Part shown: piece by piece, positions 23,562-32,687 of the stretch
Layout of the letters: the number at the start of each line of letters is the position of its first letter
Numbering within the stretch: the stretch's first letter is position 1
Source: Clostridia bacterium
Lineage (GTDB): Bacteria; Bacillota_A; Clostridia; Oscillospirales; CAG-382
NCBI GenBank assembly: GCA_017517985.1
Contig: JAFWWX010000163.1
Coordinates: forward strand, 1 to 34,814
Length of the DNA stretch: 34,814 nt
Direction: 5' to 3'
Position numbers and translations under genes: made by a program
Notes under the pieces: generated by a model
Told to the model about the DNA's origin: nothing
Database searches by the model: none
Seen by the model: the letters and a program-made list of their open reading frames with translations, nothing else

Positions 23562-23595
23562 AACCCGTCAGAGATTTTTCTCTGACGGGTTTTCT
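23562..23595. terminator. bidirectional terminator between araC-type and kinase genes
   Basis: AACCCGTCAGAG pairs perfectly with CTCTGACGGGTT across six bases, with TTTC after it on the plus strand. It serves two convergent genes. Confidence 0.8.
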
Positions 23596-23615
23596 GTATA
23601 TTGTATCAATTAAAA

Positions 23616-24635
23616 TTATCTCTGAACTCTACCTGAACCGCCGTTCTTAATAAGGCTTTCAACCTCATCAACTGTAACAAGGTTCACATCACCTGCAATA
23701 GAGTGCTTAAGGCAGGATGCTGCAACTGCAAATTCAATAATATCCTGATTTGACTTGCCGGAAAGAATTGCGTATATAAGACCACCACCAAAGGAGTCAC
23801 CACCGCCTACTCTGTCTACGATATGTATGTGGTAAGTGTTGGAGAAGTAGTACTGATCGTCTGCATACAGCATAGCTGCCCAGTCGTTGTCATTTGCGGA
23901 AATGGAGCTACGGAGTGTGATTGCAACCTTGTCAAAGCCGAATTTGTCCTTGAGCTGTTTTGCAACACTCTTGTATGCTTCGTGCTCTACCTTGCCGGAT
24001 TCAACGTCTGTGTTTTCAGCCTTGATGCCAAATACTTTTTCAGCATCTTCTTCGTTTGCAATACATACATTTACATAAGGCATAAGCTCGCCCATAACCT
24101 TGCCTGCCTTTTCGCTTGTCCAAAGCTTCTTTCTGAAGTTAAGGTCACAGCTTACCTTAATACCCTTGTTTTTACAAACCTTAAGAGCATCAAGACAGAT
24201 AGCAGCAACGTTGTCACCGAGAGCAGGAGTGATGCCTGTGAAATGGAACCAGTCGGCACCATCAAGAATCTTTTCCCAGTCAAAGTCGGAGGGGGAAGCC
24301 TGCATAATAGAGGAGTATGCTCTGTCGTATATAACCTTGGAGGGTCTCTGTGAAGCGCCGTTTTCAAGGAAGTAGATACCTACTCTTTCACCGCCACGAA
24401 CGATTTCGCTTGTGTCAACGCCGTATGTACGAAGTGAGTTTACAGCAGCCTGACCGATTTCGTGGGAGGGGAGCTTTGTTACGAATGCGGATTCGATACC
24501 GTAGTTTGCAAGAGAAACGGACACATTTGCCTCACCGCCGCCGTAGTTAACCTCAAAGCTGTTGGAGTTGACAAATCTTCCGTAAGCCGGAGGATTGAGT
24601 CTGAGCATAATTTCGCCGAAACATACTGTTCTCAT
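23616..24635 (-). CDS. kdgK: PfkB-family sugar kinase, probable 2-keto-3-deoxygluconate kinase
   Basis: This 339-residue ribokinase-fold enzyme has the PfkB first signature near the N-terminus (VNYGGGEANVSVSLANYG). The C-terminal signature is DRVGGGDSFGGGLIY, with the catalytic Asp in GGGDSF. RVGGGD, rather than the usual TGAGD, together with FGEIMLRLNPP, is typical of KDG kinases. These phosphorylate 2-keto-3-deoxygluconate made from pectin or uronic acids to KDPG. No KDPG aldolase is in the window, so the assignment rests on motifs alone; a fructokinase-like activity is possible. ATG follows AAAGGGA. Confidence 0.82.
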   Translation of the reverse strand: MRTVCFGEIMLRLNPPAYGRFVNSNSFEVNYGGGEANVSVSLANYGIESAFVTKLPSHEIGQAAVNSLRTYGVDTSEIVRGGERVGIYFLENGASQRPSKVIYDRAYSSIMQASPSDFDWEKILDGADWFHFTGITPALGDNVAAICLDALKVCKNKGIKVSCDLNFRKKLWTSEKAGKVMGELMPYVNVCIANEEDAEKVFGIKAENTDVESGKVEHEAYKSVAKQLKDKFGFDKVAITLRSSISANDNDWAAMLYADDQYYFSNTYHIHIVDRVGGGDSFGGGLIYAILSGKSNQDIIEFAVAASCLKHSIAGDVNLVTVDEVESLIKNGGSGRVQR

Positions 24636-24739
24636 AATAATTTCCCTTTCCGTACCCTACAGGTACTTACAAAATATGTTAATATTATTTTATGTTTCCC
24701 GAACAAAGGGGAGGAATTTAAAAATTCCCATACACACAT

Positions 24740-24768
24740 ATAATACCGCAAAATATTTCAAATGTCAA
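24740..24768 (-). promoter_or_regulatory. promoter of the sugar kinase gene
   Basis: On the minus strand, a perfect TTGACA (24763-24768) and TATTAT (24740-24745) are 17 bases apart. They leave a leader of about 98 bases. Confidence 0.7.
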
Positions 24769-24841
24769 TATCGAAAAGTAACAGATTTGCATATATTTCC
24801 TTTTGTTTTTTAGATTATACCATAGAATTTAAAAAATATCG

Positions 24842-24871
24842 TTGCTATTTCCAAAAGGAATATGTTATAAT
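24842..24871 (+). promoter_or_regulatory. promoter and leader hairpin of rlmH
   Basis: TTGCTA (24842-24847) and TATAAT (24866-24871) are 18 bases apart. A perfect hairpin, TCCGCAT-ACAG-ATGCGGA (24881-24898), follows at about the transcription start. Confidence 0.55.
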
Positions 24872-24938
24872 CAGATAAATTCCGCATACAGATGCGGAGG
24901 ATTCGGGACATAAATGCTTATAAAATACAGGAGACGGT

Positions 24939-25421
24939 ATGCTACAGATTGAAATAATATATCTGGGCGGCGAAAAGGAAACCTACTATAAAGATGCCGC
25001 AAACGAATACATAAAAAGACTCGGTGCTTTCTGTACCTTTTCTGAAAAGGTGATAAAGGACGAAAAGCTAACGCAGAATCCTTCTGAAAAAGAAATAATT
25101 ACAGCACTTGAAAAAGAAGCGGACAGAATACTTACGGAAATAAAACCGAAGAACTTGAAAATTGCAATGTGCATAGAGGGAAAACAGCTGTCATCGGAAG
25201 AGCTTTCCGAGGTCTTTGATGGAGTACCTCTCAGAGGACTTAGTGGTATAACCTTTGTAATAGGGTCGAGCTGCGGACTTTCGGATAGAGTAAAAAAAGC
25301 CTGCGATATAAGACTCTCAATGTCGAAAATGACCTTTCCACACAGACTTGCAAGAGTTATGCTCCTTGAGCAAATTTATCGCGCACTTTCAATTTCCGGT
25401 GGTAGAAAATATCATAAATAA
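24939..25421 (+). CDS. rlmH: 23S rRNA pseudouridine-1915 N3-methyltransferase
   Basis: This 160-residue SPOUT methyltransferase uses SAM to methylate pseudouridine 1915 in helix 69 of 23S rRNA. The knot region is intact: LSGITFVIGSSCGLSDRVKK binds SAM, and LSMSKMTFPHRLARVMLLEQ with YRALSISGGRKYHK forms the conserved C-terminus. Length matches the family (about 159). The start lies after CAGGAGAC. Confidence 0.96.
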   Translation: MLQIEIIYLGGEKETYYKDAANEYIKRLGAFCTFSEKVIKDEKLTQNPSEKEIITALEKEADRILTEIKPKNLKIAMCIEGKQLSSEELSEVFDGVPLRGLSGITFVIGSSCGLSDRVKKACDIRLSMSKMTFPHRLARVMLLEQIYRALSISGGRKYHK

Positions 25422-25429
25422 AAGTAGAA

Positions 25430-25461
25430 TCCCGACAAAAGCTCATTGCTTTTTGCCGGGA
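25430..25461. terminator. hairpin between rlmH and the helicase gene
   Basis: TCCCGACAAAAGC and GCTTTTTGCCGGGA form a long stem with a bulge between two convergent genes. It overlaps the last codons of the helicase gene. The T-run is modest on both sides. Confidence 0.5.
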
Positions 25462-27557
25462 CTTATTTCTATTTGTCCTGCGCTGACAGCTATGGGAAGT
25501 GAAAAAGTCTTTATGCTTCCGTCTGTAAACTCAATACTGCACTTTTCGCCTGCCAGTGATTTTATTATTCCCTCGCCGTAAGATTTGTGAGTAATTACAG
25601 TACCTTCGCAGAAGGTAGAAAGCAGGGGGCTTTCTGCTAAAGAGGATATATCTGAGTATATGTTTGAGAGGGATTTTGAGGAAACAGAAGAACTTACACT
25701 ATACCGCATAAGCTCACGAATGAATATAGATTTACGACAGAGAGTGCCGTCAAACTCCGTGGCGTATCTTATGATTTTTACATACTTTTTCGCTCTGGTT
25801 ACCGCCACATAGAAAAGCCGTCTTTCTTCCTCAAGTATAGGTATTTCCTCTTTTGTACAGCGTTCCGGATTCTCAATTGACGGAAAATCTCCGTCTTTTG
25901 CATCAATTATATACACATTGTCATATTCAAGCCCTTTGCTTGAATGAACGGTTGATATAATAAGGCTGTTTTCTGAGGGCTGTTTCCCTTGAGTTACTGC
26001 CTTTTTAAGAAGACTTAGCTTTTCGTAAAGCTCCCGTTTTGTTCTGCACCCGGAGGCAAGGTCTGTGAGAATGTTGATTTTTGATTTTATGTCTTTTATA
26101 CGGACATAAAGGAATTTTCCAAAGCAGGTATTGTCGCAAAGAATGTTTACTGTCATTAACGGAGTGAATTTCTTTGCCCGTTCCATAGCGTTACAAAGGA
26201 GCGTTGTACGATTGAATCTTTTATCGCCCGGAGCAATATAATTTTTCAAAGCCGTCGTGATTTGTGTGTTTCTTGAAATACGGCAGATGTTGTTAATATC
26301 CCTGTCCGTAAGACCGCAGCCAAGTCGCTTTGCAACCGATAAAAAGCTCTCTTTGCTGTTATCATAAACAACATCAAGAAGCAGAAGTATATCGTGTATG
26401 CCGGGGTTTTCAAAAAAGGGACTTTCTTTTTCGCGGTAGCAGTATTGTATGCCGGACTTTTCAAGTCTTGCAATAAGAGGAAGTGCTGAATCGTTATTTC
26501 TGAATAGTACCGCGGTTTTCTCACTGCTTTCCGGAACCTTTTCTGCAACGGAACAAAGTATATCATACTGGGATGCTCTGTCAGGGATATTTATAATCTC
26601 TATATCCTCACCGTCAGGCGCTTTTGTAAACATATGCTTTTTGTGCCTGTCTTTGTTGTTGGAAATAAGATTGGACGCTCTTTTCAGGATTTTTCCGGTG
26701 CTGCGGAAGTTCTCCTCAAGGAAAAGGACCTTTGTATTACTGTAATTCTTTTCAAAGTCAAGAAGTGCCTTTGGGTACGCTGCACGAAATCCGTATATAC
26801 TCTGGTCTTCGTCGCCTACCATAAAGAGATTCCCGTCTGCAAGGAGCGATATTATACTGTGCTGGATTTTTGATGTGTCCTGTGCCTCGTCAACATTTAT
26901 ATATCTGTATTTTCTTCTGAAATAATCAAGGATGTCCGGTTGTGTACGAAGTATCTTTAGGGCAAATTCAAGCTGGTCATCGTAGTCCATAAGACCCAGT
27001 CGTTTCTTTTCAGCGGTGTATTCACCCATTATTTTCACCAAATCATACTTTTCATCGGATATTTCCAAAATTTCATTTTCGCAAAGCATCATATTTCTGG
27101 CATAGGTGATGTTCTTTTTTAGCTCATTTATAACCCCTGCCTCCGGATACTGTCCGCATAACTTTATATAAATTGCGGTGAGAAGTTTGCTCATACTCTG
27201 TTCGTCTGATATAAGGTTGAACGGTGTTGTGCCGCGCGCTTTTGCGTATTGGTTGATGATTATAGCACATATTCCGTGAATTGTCCTGAACTGCGGAACA
27301 AGGGTATCGCCAAAATATGAAATATATCTTTGCTTCATATCCCGGCAGGCGGAAACGTTGTATGTAAGGGTAAGTACAGAACTGTGCGGGATACCAAGGC
27401 AATAAAACATATATCCAAGGCGTGAAACAATAACCGTGGTTTTTCCGCTTCCCGGCACTGCAAGAAGAAGTGTGTTACCCTCTGTCCGTTTTACTGCCTC
27501 TTCCTGCTGCGCAGTAAGGGATATTTTAAATTTTTCCGTATATTCTCTGAATGTCAT
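25443..27557 (-). CDS. UvrD/PcrA-like superfamily 1 DNA helicase
   Basis: I chose ATG 27557 (704 residues), preceded by GGGAG; a TTG at 27605 has no RBS. All SF1A motifs are present: Walker A AVPGSGKTT, Ia, motif II DEAQD, motif III GDEDQSIYGFRAA, motif IV ENFRSTGKI, motif V VHSSKGLEYDNVYIID and motif VI LFYVAVTRAKK. Residues from about 640 (KSYGEGIIKSLAGEKCSIEF) form a tudor-like domain, as at the PcrA/UvrD C-terminus that binds RNA polymerase. It unwinds DNA 3' to 5' in repair. It is somewhat shorter than canonical PcrA, so it may be an extra paralogue. Confidence 0.92.
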   Translation of the reverse strand: MTFREYTEKFKISLTAQQEEAVKRTEGNTLLLAVPGSGKTTVIVSRLGYMFYCLGIPHSSVLTLTYNVSACRDMKQRYISYFGDTLVPQFRTIHGICAIIINQYAKARGTTPFNLISDEQSMSKLLTAIYIKLCGQYPEAGVINELKKNITYARNMMLCENEILEISDEKYDLVKIMGEYTAEKKRLGLMDYDDQLEFALKILRTQPDILDYFRRKYRYINVDEAQDTSKIQHSIISLLADGNLFMVGDEDQSIYGFRAAYPKALLDFEKNYSNTKVLFLEENFRSTGKILKRASNLISNNKDRHKKHMFTKAPDGEDIEIINIPDRASQYDILCSVAEKVPESSEKTAVLFRNNDSALPLIARLEKSGIQYCYREKESPFFENPGIHDILLLLDVVYDNSKESFLSVAKRLGCGLTDRDINNICRISRNTQITTALKNYIAPGDKRFNRTTLLCNAMERAKKFTPLMTVNILCDNTCFGKFLYVRIKDIKSKINILTDLASGCRTKRELYEKLSLLKKAVTQGKQPSENSLIISTVHSSKGLEYDNVYIIDAKDGDFPSIENPERCTKEEIPILEEERRLFYVAVTRAKKYVKIIRYATEFDGTLCRKSIFIRELMRYSVSSSVSSKSLSNIYSDISSLAESPLLSTFCEGTVITHKSYGEGIIKSLAGEKCSIEFTDGSIKTFSLPIAVSAGQIEISPGKKQ

Positions 27558-27648
27558 AGTTCTCCCAAGTGTTCTATTGTGGATAAAATAAATGTTTTCA
27601 GGCAAAGCGAAAGTTATGCTTTAAACTATGCTCGGTACATAAAACACA

Positions 27649-27671
27649 AAAAGAGGGATTTTCCCTCTTTT
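27649..27671. terminator. terminator after tsaE
   Basis: AAAAGAGGGA-TTT-TCCCTCTTTT is a perfect stem with T-runs on both strands. It separates tsaE from the helicase gene on the minus strand. Confidence 0.8.
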
Positions 27672-27727
27672 TTCGATTTGCTTTCACAAGAAGTCTGTTT
27701 TGTTTCTGCGGTTTCGGCTTTCTGTAA

Positions 27728-28153
27728 TCAGCCTATTTTTTGAATTGTGATTTTTCTCTCGTTTTCCGAAAGTCTTTCAAAGGTGACATCGTACCTGTTC
27801 TCCGGAAGATCATCCGGTATCATCTCGCACCATTCGGCAGCAACAATGCCCGGTCGTTCAAGATATTCATAGAAACCTGTTGAGTAGAGGTCGTCGCTGT
27901 CCTTAATTCTGTACATATCAAAGTGATATATGTTAAGATTACCGATATACTCATTTACAAGGGCAAAGGTGGGGCTTGTCACTCTCACATCGGGACACAG
28001 AACAGAGGCAAGGCCTCTGACAAAGTTTGTTTTTCCCATACCAAGCCCCCCGAAGAAAGCAATAAAATCTCCGGATTTCAGATTTTTTGCAAGACCTTTT
28101 GCAATTTCCTCGGTTTCCAAGGGTGAGTAGGATATATATGTTTTGGTTGTCAT
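27728..28153 (-). CDS. tsaE: tRNA threonylcarbamoyladenosine biosynthesis ATPase TsaE
   Basis: This 141-residue P-loop ATPase works with TsaB and TsaD to make the t6A modification at position 37 of ANN-decoding tRNAs. Signatures are the Walker A FFGGLGMGKTNFVRG, SPTFALVNEY and the Walker-B-like HFDMYRI, with C-terminal EWCEMIPDDLP. Length is as expected. RBS AAAGGA. The usual partner tsaB is not next to it here. Confidence 0.95.
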   Translation of the reverse strand: MTTKTYISYSPLETEEIAKGLAKNLKSGDFIAFFGGLGMGKTNFVRGLASVLCPDVRVTSPTFALVNEYIGNLNIYHFDMYRIKDSDDLYSTGFYEYLERPGIVAAEWCEMIPDDLPENRYDVTFERLSENERKITIQKIG

Positions 28154-28284
28154 TATAATTTTCCTTTAGGCAATTTACGGAGATATTATACCGCTTTTGT
28201 TTGTTTTTGTCAATAACGGATTTGGCAAAGAAATTACCGATTATTCCGAAAATGTTAAAAAATATATGTTATAATAACACAACG

Positions 28285-28633
28285 CACCTGTCAAGGCAAT
28301 CGCGCAAAAGGCAGAAATGCCGGAGTGAGGAAAGTCCGTGCTTCACAGAGCAGGATAACGGATAACGTCCGCCGGAGGCGACTCCCGGGAGAGTGCAACA
28401 GAGATATACCGGCGATGGGCCGCAAGGTCACAGCCAAGGATGGAAAGGCGAGGTAAGAGCTCACCGGGTTCCGTGGTAACACGGGACTCCTGTAAACCCT
28501 ATCTGAAGCAACGCAATAAGGCACGCAGAAATGCAGGACTGGCTCGGTCCGCCGTAAGCGGCAGAGAATTTCATAGTAATATGAAAGCAAGATAGATGAT
28601 TGCCATAAACAGAACACGGCTTATTGACAGATG
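28285..28633 (+). ncRNA. rnpB: RNase P RNA, class A
   Basis: The universal core is present: GAGGAAAGTCCGTGC near the 5' end (28326-28340) and ACAGAACACGGCTTA near the 3' end. Internal blocks GGGCCGCAAGGTCACAG, GAGGTAAGAGCTCACCG and ACGCAATAAGGCACG are typical of class A. P1 is seen as CTGTCAA (28288) pairing with TTGACAG (28624-28630), and P2 as GGCAAT with ATTGCC. The RNA is the catalytic subunit that matures tRNA 5' ends. A TATAAT at 28270-28275 fits as the -10; the -35 is weak. The ends are approximate. Confidence 0.96.
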
Positions 28634-28648
28634 CGTAGTTAAAAAATA

Positions 28649-28682
28649 ACGGTTGTAAAACAAGGTTTTACAGCCGTTTTTC
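28649..28682 (+). terminator. terminator of rnpB
   Basis: ACGGTTGTAAAAC pairs with GTTTTACAGCCGT across three bases and is followed by TTTTT. Confidence 0.85.
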
Positions 28683-28692
28683 GTTATGCAAC

Positions 28693-28730
28693 AAAGACAG
28701 TCACCGTTTTTGGTGACTGTCTTTATATAT
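28693..28730. terminator. terminator of the leucine T-box operon
   Basis: AAAGACAGTCACC-GTTTTT-GGTGACTGTCTTT is a perfect 13-base-pair stem just after the stop codon of the TIM-ligase fusion. It could work in both directions. Confidence 0.75.
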
Positions 28731-28739
28731 TTATATCAG

Positions 28740-31199
28740 TTATTTTTTAAGCCCCAGTTTTTCGGCGGATTCATCACGCATTTTGTACTTTAATATTTTT
28801 CCTGCCGCATTCATCGGGAACTCATTTACAAACATAAAGTATTTCGGTACTTTGTGTCTTGCAATAGATGCGTTACCAAATTCACGCATTTCGTTTTCGT
28901 CAGAGGTTTCACCTTTGTGAAGAATAATCCACGCACAGCATTCCTCACCGTATCTTTCATCCGGAACACCGACCACCTGAACATCACGAACCTTGGGATT
29001 TGTAAGGTAAAATTCTTCAATTTCACGGGGATAAAGGTTTTCACCACCACGGATAATCATATCCTTTAATCTTCCGGTTACTTTGTAATAACCGTCAGGT
29101 GTTCTCATACAAATGTCTCCGGAATGAAGCCAACCGTCTTTGTCTATCGCCTGAGCAGTTGCCTCCGGCATTTTGTAATAGCCCTTCATTATGTTAAATC
29201 CACGGGCAACAAATTCACCGCTTTCGCCGTCAGGAAGCTCATCACCTGTCTCCGGGTCAATAATCTTACATTCAACTCCTGGAAAGGCACTACCGACTGT
29301 TTCAACTCTGTGGTCAAGGTCTTCGTTAACCTCACCCATAGTACAGCCGGGAGAGGCTTCTGTCTGACCGTAAACAGAGATTATTTCACGCATATTCATT
29401 TCGACAGAGGCACGACGCATTAAATCTGCAGGGCAGTTTGCACCAGCCATAATACCTGTTCTCATATATGAAAAGTCTGTTTTTGCAAAATCCGGATGAC
29501 CGAACATCGCAATAAACATTGTCGGAACACCGTTAAAGCAGGTGATTCTCTCGTCGTTTACGCAGGCAAGAGATGATTTCGGTGAGAAATAGGGAATAGG
29601 GCAAAGGGTACCGCCGTGTGTCATCATAGATGTCATAGAAAGTACCATACCGAAACAATGGAACATAGGAACCTGAATCATCATACGGTCTGCCGTTGAC
29701 AAATCCATTCTGTCACCGATTGTCTTGCCATTGTTAACAATGTTTCTGTGTGTGAGCATAACACCTTTAGGGAATCCTGTTGTGCCGGAGGTGTACTGCA
29801 TATTACATACATCGTCGGGCTTTACAAGTGATGCACGGCGTCTTACTTCTTCTCTCGGAACAAGTGAAGAACGGGAGAGCATCTCGCTGTATGTCAAACA
29901 GCCGTTCATTGAAAATCCGACAGTTACAACATTGCGGAGGAAAGGAAGCTTCTTTGAATACAGGGGTTTTCCGGGCTCAAGTGTTTCAAGTTCAGGACAA
30001 AGCTCTTTTATTATTTCTTTGTAGTTTATGTCCTTACAGTACTCAATCATAACAAGAGTATGTGTGTCAGACTGCTTTAAGAGATATTCGATTTCGTGAA
30101 TTTTGTAGGCTGTGTTGACAGTAACAAGAACAGCACCGATTTTTGTTGTTGCCCAGAAAGTAATAAACCATTCGGGTACATTTGTTGCCCAGACAGCAAC
30201 GTGGTCGCCTGCCTTTACGCCTAAAGATATAAGCGCAGCGGCACATTCATCAACATCACGCCTGAACTGCTCGTAGGTTCTTGTGTAGTCAAGAGTCGGG
30301 TACTTAAAAGCATACTGGTCGGGGTAATTTTCCACCATTGTGTCAAGTACATCCGAGAAGGTCGCATCAATAACATCGTACTTCTTCCATACAAATGTAC
30401 CTGTCTTATCTCTGTTGTAGTATGCTTTGTCAAAGGACTTTTTCTCACGGTTAAGTGTTGAAATATAATTTGCAAAGTGTGTCAAAACTATATCTGCATC
30501 GTTTATTTCCTCGTTCCACGCAGCACAGATATATCCTTCGTAATTGAGAGAGGAAAGAGCACCTATAAGCTTTTCCACATCAAGCTCACCCTCACCGATA
30601 AGAACGGTCTTTCCGTCCTTCATATCGCCAAGACGAACATACTTTATATATGCACCAAGGGTTTTTATGGTTGACTCTGAGGATTCTCCCGCACCGAAAT
30701 GAGTACCTCTTACATTCCAGGAAACTCCGATCACAGCGGAGGAGAAGTGGTTGATTATGTCAATTACCTTTTCTGTGTTTGAAAGAGCCTTGACTGTTTC
30801 AAAAAGAATGTTTACATCAAGGGCTTCCGCTTTTTTAACAGCAGGCAAAAGCTTTTCGTCAAGAGCCTCAAAGGAAGATTCATTGTTAATGTGTACAATG
30901 ATGTTTGATATGCCGGAGGTAGCAGCCATAGTAACATATTTGACAATCAACTCTGCCGTTGTATTCTCGCTGTCAACACTGTCAGGCATACGGAGCGCAG
31001 ATACTGCAAGATTTCTGTTTACAAGCTTTCTCTTTGCATCAGCTATTCTGTCACGCCTTAAAATGCTGTCGTGATGGTTGCTTCTTTCTTTGAGGGCGTC
31101 GTATATTTCAAAGCCCTCAAAACCGTAGTCAAAGGCATAGCGACAGGTATCAAGAAAGGTTGCACGGCATACATTCTTGGTTGAAAATACTATTTTCAT
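28740..31199 (-). CDS. fusion: degenerate sugar-isomerase TIM barrel plus acyl-CoA ligase
   Basis: I chose ATG 31199 (819 residues): its RBS GAGGAGG lies inside the end of the upstream gene, whose TAA is one base away. Residues 1-250 follow the xylose-isomerase-like/AP-endonuclease-2 TIM barrel (FEGFEIYDA, ILFETVKA, GEGELDVEKLIGAL). Expected metal ligands look lost: WNVRGTH where relatives read WD-R-HP, and YICAAW where relatives have a Glu. Residues 275-819 are a complete adenylating enzyme: P-loop YTSGTTGFPKG, VYGQTEASPGCT, LHSGDI, GRLKDMIIRGGENLYP and the A10 lysine in AAGKILK (about 801). It should form an acyl-AMP and then acyl-CoA. Control by a leucine T-box suggests a branched-chain acid such as isovalerate as substrate (inference). 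A medium- or long-chain fatty acid is the alternative. Confidence 0.85.
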   Translation of the reverse strand: MKIVFSTKNVCRATFLDTCRYAFDYGFEGFEIYDALKERSNHHDSILRRDRIADAKRKLVNRNLAVSALRMPDSVDSENTTAELIVKYVTMAATSGISNIIVHINNESSFEALDEKLLPAVKKAEALDVNILFETVKALSNTEKVIDIINHFSSAVIGVSWNVRGTHFGAGESSESTIKTLGAYIKYVRLGDMKDGKTVLIGEGELDVEKLIGALSSLNYEGYICAAWNEEINDADIVLTHFANYISTLNREKKSFDKAYYNRDKTGTFVWKKYDVIDATFSDVLDTMVENYPDQYAFKYPTLDYTRTYEQFRRDVDECAAALISLGVKAGDHVAVWATNVPEWFITFWATTKIGAVLVTVNTAYKIHEIEYLLKQSDTHTLVMIEYCKDINYKEIIKELCPELETLEPGKPLYSKKLPFLRNVVTVGFSMNGCLTYSEMLSRSSLVPREEVRRRASLVKPDDVCNMQYTSGTTGFPKGVMLTHRNIVNNGKTIGDRMDLSTADRMMIQVPMFHCFGMVLSMTSMMTHGGTLCPIPYFSPKSSLACVNDERITCFNGVPTMFIAMFGHPDFAKTDFSYMRTGIMAGANCPADLMRRASVEMNMREIISVYGQTEASPGCTMGEVNEDLDHRVETVGSAFPGVECKIIDPETGDELPDGESGEFVARGFNIMKGYYKMPEATAQAIDKDGWLHSGDICMRTPDGYYKVTGRLKDMIIRGGENLYPREIEEFYLTNPKVRDVQVVGVPDERYGEECCAWIILHKGETSDENEMREFGNASIARHKVPKYFMFVNEFPMNAAGKILKYKMRDESAEKLGLKK

Positions 31200-31200
31200 A

Positions 31201-32589
31201 TTATGCCTCCTCGAACACAATCTTGTTAAGTGCATTTATATATGCTCTGATACTTGCCGCAACAATATCGGTTGAAGTTCCGTTGCCGGAATAAAGCTTT
31301 CCGTTGTTGCGAAGTCTGACAAGTGCAGAGCCAAGCGCCTCTTTACCTTCGGTTACAGACTGAACCTGAAAATCATCAAGCTCATAGTGATGACCGATGC
31401 ATTGTTCGATAGCACGGAATGCTGAGTCGATAGGGCCGTCACCGCTTGCAACACCGCATATAATCTCATCGTTGCACTTGAGGGTAACCTGCGACATTGA
31501 GCTTGCAACATTACTGCTTGTTGTTGTATAGCTTTCAAAATGATATGTTGAAGGAGCCTGCATAGCGGAGCTTGCAATCAGTGCCTCAAATTCCTTCGCA
31601 CCTACAGCGCCTTTCTTCTCACATACCTGCATAAGTGCCTTGTGCACACTTCCGATATCCGAATCAGAAAGATCATAGCCGAGAACCTCACAGGCTCTTG
31701 CAATCTGTTCCATAGTTGAATCTGAATCAAGTAAGATTTTTTTCTTTGCACTTACCTGCACTTCGTTCTCGTATACTTCGTGACTGATGCTTGAGAGCAT
31801 ATCGTCAATTCTTGAATGGATTTTAGTGTTGTTAAGCTCAAGTCTTGCGTCTATCTGAGCTCCGCAGGCATTTACAGCGTCGGAAATTTCTCCGGTCAAA
31901 AGAGCATCCTTTCCTACCATAGCACACTTAATACCGCAAGCACCCTTTGAAATTGCCGCAAACGCCGATGCAACACCCATATTAATACGGTCAGAAACCT
32001 GAACATATACGGGAATGCTTACAGCATCCGCTACCTTTGTAACCAACTCTGCAATATCTTCGGGAGTTGATGCGCCTGCATTGTCGCATACAGTAATAAT
32101 GCCTGCGCCACATGTTTCCGCTTCTTTCGCAGCAGAAATAAGGAAGTCGATGTCTGCTCTTGTTGCATCAAGAGCTGAAAATTCCACATCGTTACAATAT
32201 GTTTTGGCTTCGGTTATAAGATCCTTAATTTTTTCAAGCATTACCGCCTGTTTTACGTGGTAGGTATATTCCATCTGGATTGTTGATACAGGAAGCTCAA
32301 TCTGAAGACGGGGCTTCTTTGCGTCCTTGATACATTCCCATGCAGCTGCAACATCCTCTTTACTAAAACCAACCGGAATTGCAAGAGTTGCATTTTTGAT
32401 GTTCTGTGCTATTGTTTTATATATAATTGTATCTTCACGGATATTTCTGACAGCCGGTAGCTCTACAGTGTCCGTACCAAGCAGGTCAGCGCAGTTTGCT
32501 ATAGCTGATTTTTCACGGAAAAGCAGAGAAATTTCACGTTCCTCTGAAAGCTTTTTAAGTGTGATGTCTGAAATGTTGATTTTTCTCAT
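31201..32589 (-). CDS. isopropylmalate-synthase-like protein lacking catalytic metal site
   Basis: ATG 32589 follows AAAGGGG by eight bases (462 residues); an earlier ATG at 32607 overlaps that RBS. The order is that of LeuA: a DRE-TIM barrel (1-270), a linker and a C-terminal LeuA allosteric domain (about 350-460, ending NGTSTDIVAASIRAYINALN). Family landmarks remain (FSALDATRAD, TVCDNAGASTPEDI). However, the N-terminal DTTLRDGEQ motif reads SDITLKKLSEE, the HCHND metal pair is replaced by VQVSDRIN, and the GERAGN loop reads AMVGKDA. A normal Claisen condensation is therefore unlikely. It may be a leucine-binding regulatory pseudoenzyme or have gained another activity. It is translationally coupled to the ligase fusion. 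Confidence 0.82.
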   Translation of the reverse strand: MRKINISDITLKKLSEEREISLLFREKSAIANCADLLGTDTVELPAVRNIREDTIIYKTIAQNIKNATLAIPVGFSKEDVAAAWECIKDAKKPRLQIELPVSTIQMEYTYHVKQAVMLEKIKDLITEAKTYCNDVEFSALDATRADIDFLISAAKEAETCGAGIITVCDNAGASTPEDIAELVTKVADAVSIPVYVQVSDRINMGVASAFAAISKGACGIKCAMVGKDALLTGEISDAVNACGAQIDARLELNNTKIHSRIDDMLSSISHEVYENEVQVSAKKKILLDSDSTMEQIARACEVLGYDLSDSDIGSVHKALMQVCEKKGAVGAKEFEALIASSAMQAPSTYHFESYTTTSSNVASSMSQVTLKCNDEIICGVASGDGPIDSAFRAIEQCIGHHYELDDFQVQSVTEGKEALGSALVRLRNNGKLYSGNGTSTDIVAASIRAYINALNKIVFEEA

Positions 32590-32641
32590 ATCTAAAACCC
32601 CTTTCAAAATATCGTATTATAAATACAGGATTATTGTTAAT

Positions 32642-32687
32642 AAAAAAACGCTTCCGCCTCTTTACTTTTCCAAAGAGACGAAAACGT
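32642..32687 (-). terminator. T-box terminator hairpin
   Basis: On the minus strand, ACGTTTTCGTCTCTTT pairs with AAAGAGGCGGAAGCGT (with G-U pairs) and is followed by seven T. It forms when the T-box is not bound by uncharged tRNA. Confidence 0.85.

Noticed and set aside
28291..28617. 108-codon minus-strand frame over rnpB
   Set aside because: The sequence on the other strand is unmistakably RNase P RNA.
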